In this document: in pieces, positions 61,356 to 64,000 of the stretch
Position numbering within the stretch: position 1 is the stretch's first letter
Layout: every line of letters starts with the position of its first letter
Assembly (NCBI RefSeq): GCF_001761385.1
Contig: NZ_CP017476.1
Span: forward strand, 3,709,501 to 3,773,500
Direction of reading: 5' to 3'
Source of the DNA: Hydrogenophaga crassostreae
GTDB taxonomy: Bacteria > Pseudomonadota > Gammaproteobacteria > Burkholderiales > Burkholderiaceae_C
Length of the DNA stretch: 64,000 bases
Made by a program: the position numbers and the translations under genes
Notes under the pieces: model-generated
Database searches by the model: none
Told to the model about the DNA's origin: nothing
Seen by the model: the letters and a program-made list of their open reading frames with translations, nothing else

Positions 61356-62139
61356 CTCCACCCCCGCGCCTTTCCGGCCGGGCACCGTCACCCTCGTGGG
61401 CGCAGGGCCTGGTGACCCCGAGCTGCTCACGCTCAAAGCCGTGCGCGCGATCGCATCAGCCACCGTGCTGCTGGTGGACGATCTGGTCAACGAAGCCATC
61501 CTGGTGCATGCCTCGCCCAAAGCGCGCATCGTGCCCGTGGGCAAACGCGGCGGCTGCAAAAGCACGCCGCAGGCCTTCATCGAAAAGCTCATGGTCATGG
61601 CCGCACGCGAAGGCGAGGTCGTGGTGCGGCTCAAGGGCGGTGACCCGTTCATTTTTGGCCGCGGCGGCGAAGAGGTGGAGCACCTGCAAAGCGAAGGCAT
61701 TCAGGTTCAGGTGGTCAACGGCATCACCGCTGGCCTGGGCGGCATGACCGCGTTGGGCGTGCCGCTCACCCACCGTGACCACGCCCACGGCGTCGTCTTC
61801 GTTACCGGCCACGCCAAACCTGGCGACTCGGGCACCGACTGGCCTACCCTGGCCGCCACCGCGCGTGACGCCAAGCTCACGCTGGTGATCTATATGGGCG
61901 TCTCCGGTGCCGCCCAGATCCAGCGAGAACTGCTCACCGGTCTTCCCGCCCACACCCCGCTGGCCATCATTCAGCATGCCACCCTGCCCCAGCAGCGCCA
62001 CGCCGTCAGCACGCTGGGCGAACTGACAGACACCATCGCCGGCGAACAACTCGGCAGCCCGGCCGTGATCGTGATCGGCGACGTGGTGCGCGGTATTGCG
62101 GCCGCCAGCCAGCCGCAGGCGTTCTCGAACGCGGCCTGA
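61330..62139 (+). CDS. cobA: Uroporphyrinogen-III C-methyltransferase (siroheme branch)
   Basis: This 269-residue SUMT is the second in the window. The N-terminal TLVGAGPGDPELLTLKAVRAI, the LKGGDPFIFGRGGEE loop and PLTHRDHAHGV are intact. It is a single-domain CobA type without the CysG oxidase/ferrochelatase part. As the last gene of the nitrate assimilation cluster it is suited to supply precorrin-2 for NirB siroheme. GGAGG precedes the ATG by nine bases, and the start lies inside ybiB. It is clearly diverged from nirE rather than a recent copy. Confidence 0.92.
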   Translation: MTALPMPTDSTPAPFRPGTVTLVGAGPGDPELLTLKAVRAIASATVLLVDDLVNEAILVHASPKARIVPVGKRGGCKSTPQAFIEKLMVMAAREGEVVVRLKGGDPFIFGRGGEEVEHLQSEGIQVQVVNGITAGLGGMTALGVPLTHRDHAHGVVFVTGHAKPGDSGTDWPTLAATARDAKLTLVIYMGVSGAAQIQRELLTGLPAHTPLAIIQHATLPQQRHAVSTLGELTDTIAGEQLGSPAVIVIGDVVRGIAAASQPQAFSNAA

Positions 62140-62187
62140 ATGGGGGCGAGCGGCCCCGCCCGCTACACTCCGCGCAATTCAACAAAA

Positions 62188-62204
62188 GGCGGCCTGAAGC
62201 CGCC
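62188..62204 (+). other. Short hairpin before the desaturase gene
   Basis: GGCGGC (62188-62193) and GCCGCC (62199-62204) form a perfect 6-bp stem with a 5-nt loop directly before the GGAGGA ribosome-binding site of the next gene. A TACACT element at 62164-62169 could be a -10 box. The remaining spacer to cobA shows nothing else. Confidence 0.4.
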
Positions 62205-62218
62205 AGCGGAGGAACCCT

Positions 62219-63343
62219 GTGCTCGACAAACTCAACGAACTCACCGAAAGCCACGGCGCCCTGCAGCCAGGCAAAGGCATGGTCACCGGTGTGATCGCGC
62301 TGGTCCTGGGCATGCTCTGCTTTCTGGGCGTGCTCGCCTTTCACTTCCCCCAGTACCTGACCACGCCCGAGCTGCGCAAGAGTTATGACGTGGACACCAT
62401 CCGGCTCGTCATGTTCCTGGCCATGGTGCTCGCCGGCGGCCTGAGCCTGGTCAACATCCTGTTCAACCGCTCGCGCTGGCTGGCCACCGGCGCCTTCCTG
62501 CTCGTGGCGCTCACCGCCTTGCTCGGCGGCAGCAAGGTACCCGTGAACGACTTCGCCGACGGCACGCCCTACATCGGCCTCGACTGGTTCATCCTCGATC
62601 TGCTGGGCTCGGCGCTGATCTTCATCTTCATTGAAAAGCTGTTCGCGCTGCGCAAGGACCAGCCGGTTTTTCGCCCCGAGTGGCAAACCGATGTGCACCA
62701 CTTCATCGTCAACCACATGGTGATCGGCTTCATGCTGCTGGCCACCAACCTGCTGGTGCACAAGCTCTTCGGCTGGGCATCGAGCGATGGCATCCGAGGC
62801 TGGTTTGGAGCCTTGCCCTTCTGGGCCGGCCTGCTGCTGATCATTCTGGTGGCCGATCTGGTGCAGTACTGGACCCACCGGGCGTACCACGAAGTGCCCG
62901 CGTTGTGGCGCCTGCATGCCGTGCACCACAGCGCCAAACACATGGACTGGATGGCCGGTTCGCGCCAGCACATCCTCGAGATCCTGATCACACGCACCCT
63001 GGTGCTGGCGCCCATCTTCACGCTGGGTTTCTCCAAAGACGTGATCGACGCCTACATCATCGTGGTGGGATTCCAGGCGGTGTTCAACCACGCCAACGTC
63101 AGCGTCCGCCTGGGTCCCCTGCGTTACCTCATCGTCACCCCCAACTTCCACCACTGGCACCACAGCCAGGACCAGGAAGCGCTGGACAAGAACTACTCGG
63201 CCCATTTCGCCTTCATTGATTATCTGTTTGGCACCGCTGTGAAAAGCACCAGACTCTGGCCCGAGCGCTACGGCGTGCTGGGCGACTACGTGCCCAACGG
63301 GTTCTGGAAACAGGTAAAGTTTCCGTTTGTCTGGAAGCCTTGA
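62219..63343 (+). CDS. Sterol desaturase/fatty acid hydroxylase family membrane protein
   Basis: This 374-residue inner-membrane di-iron enzyme has about six hydrophobic segments. Histidine clusters typical of the family are WTHRAYHEVP (HxxxH), LHAVHHSAKHMDW (HxxHH) and HHWHHSQDQE (HxxHH-like), so a hydroxylase or desaturase acting on a lipid is likely. The start is GTG, preceded by GGAGGA at five bases. The natural substrate is not readable from sequence. It is followed by the next gene with a one-base overlap (TGATG). Confidence 0.87.
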   Translation: MLDKLNELTESHGALQPGKGMVTGVIALVLGMLCFLGVLAFHFPQYLTTPELRKSYDVDTIRLVMFLAMVLAGGLSLVNILFNRSRWLATGAFLLVALTALLGGSKVPVNDFADGTPYIGLDWFILDLLGSALIFIFIEKLFALRKDQPVFRPEWQTDVHHFIVNHMVIGFMLLATNLLVHKLFGWASSDGIRGWFGALPFWAGLLLIILVADLVQYWTHRAYHEVPALWRLHAVHHSAKHMDWMAGSRQHILEILITRTLVLAPIFTLGFSKDVIDAYIIVVGFQAVFNHANVSVRLGPLRYLIVTPNFHHWHHSQDQEALDKNYSAHFAFIDYLFGTAVKSTRLWPERYGVLGDYVPNGFWKQVKFPFVWKP

Positions 63344-64000
63344 TGGACTTTGATGTTGTTGTGATCGGCGCAGGCGCCGCCGGTTTGTTCTGCGCGGGCG
63401 TGGCCGGCCAGCGCGGCCTCAAGGTGCTGGTGCTGGACCACAGCGAGAAGGTGGCCGAAAAGGTGCGTATTTCCGGCGGTGGCCGCGCCAATTTCACCAA
63501 CCGCGACATCGATGTGCGCCAGCCCCACAAGCACTTCATCAGCGAGAACCCCAACTTCTGCCGCTCGGCGCTCTCGCGCTACACGCCGCAAGACTTCATC
63601 GCGCTGGTGCAGAAACACGGCATCCCGTTCCACGAAAAACACAAAGGCCAACTCTTCTGTGACCGCTCCGCCGAAGACCTGATCAACATGCTCGTGGCCG
63701 AGTGCGACGCCGGCGGCGTTCAGCGCTGGCAACCGTGCGGCGTAAAAGCTGTTCGCGGGGTCGCCGATGGCGCCTATGAACTGGACACCGATCGCGGCAT
63801 GGTCAAAAGCCGCAGCGTGGTAATCGCCACCGGCGGCCTGTCCATTCCCAAAATCGGCGCCACCGACTTCGGGTACCGCATCGCCAAACAATTTGGCCTG
63901 CGATTGGTCGAGCAGCGCCCGGGCCTCGTGCCGCTCACCTTCGACGCCGACGCATGGGCGCCCTACATCCCGCTGGCCGGTTTGTCATTACCGGTCCAGA
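63343..64000 (+). CDS. NAD(P)/FAD-dependent oxidoreductase, HI0933/BaiN family (truncated by window end)
   Basis: The first 219 residues of an aminoacetone oxidase/HI0933-type flavoprotein are present. The N-terminal FAD Rossmann motif is VVVIGAGAAGLFCA. The family signature RISGGGRANFTNRD is around residues 43-56, and a second dinucleotide element VVIATGGLSIPKIGATDFGY is near residues 160-180. The gene continues beyond the window. The ATG at 63343 overlaps the preceding stop. The substrate is unknown. Confidence 0.88.
   Translation, partial: MDFDVVVIGAGAAGLFCAGVAGQRGLKVLVLDHSEKVAEKVRISGGGRANFTNRDIDVRQPHKHFISENPNFCRSALSRYTPQDFIALVQKHGIPFHEKHKGQLFCDRSAEDLINMLVAECDAGGVQRWQPCGVKAVRGVADGAYELDTDRGMVKSRSVVIATGGLSIPKIGATDFGYRIAKQFGLRLVEQRPGLVPLTFDADAWAPYIPLAGLSLPVQ

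Overview
The window is GC-rich, densely packed DNA from a betaproteobacterium. It most resembles Burkholderiales, family Comamonadaceae (Hydrogenophaga, Rhodoferax or Acidovorax-like); the genus cannot be fixed from the sequence alone. The clues are the tpiA-secG-tRNA-Leu-nuoA-N-DUF2818-NUDIX-DUF1178 order, the large NAD-dependent glutamate dehydrogenase, and the intergenic repeat style. No prophage, insertion sequence, CRISPR array or plasmid gene was seen.

Layout. Positions 1-31062 are mostly housekeeping genes on the minus strand. A peptidase M19 gene sits at the left edge on the plus strand, followed by gdhB, DUF1178, a NUDIX hydrolase and DUF2818. The 14-gene respiratory complex I operon (nuoN back to nuoA) comes next, then tRNA-Leu(GAG), secG, tpiA, a quinone oxidoreductase, pnp, rpsO, a PLP aminotransferase, an orphan amide-type ABC binding protein and tsaD.

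Positions 31213-48566 are a denitrification island: a DNR-type regulator, norD, a polyferredoxin, norQ, norB, norC, norF, norE, then nirN-nirJ-nirH-nirG-nirDL-nirF-nirC-nirM-nirS on the minus strand, and nirE divergent on the plus strand. Near-identical DNR/FNR palindromes sit before norC and between nirS and nirE. The island encodes cytochrome cd1 nitrite reductase, a complete heme d1 pathway and a cNOR with its maturation factors. No respiratory nitrate reductase or nitrous oxide reductase is present.

Positions 48625-62139 are an assimilatory nitrate island on the plus strand: a NIT-ANTAR nitrate sensor/antiterminator (nasR), the nitrate transporter nrtA-nrtB-nrtCD, the assimilatory nitrite reductase nirB-nirD, nitrate reductase nasA, ybiB, and a second SUMT (cobA) suited to siroheme supply. 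The 377-bp leader before nrtA reads as a complete regulatory circuit: two NtrC-type sites, a sigma-54 promoter, two ANTAR-type hexaloop hairpins, and an intrinsic terminator whose left arm overlaps the second hairpin. The window ends with a sterol-desaturase-like membrane hydroxylase and a truncated HI0933-family flavoprotein.

Unusual structure beyond the genes includes a REP-like inverted repeat inserted in frame inside nasA. A composite three-hairpin repeat occurs four times, always at the 3' end of a gene (two copies after nirN, one after nirS, one forming the C-terminal tail of nirD). A 22-bp-arm hairpin lies between rpsO and pnp.
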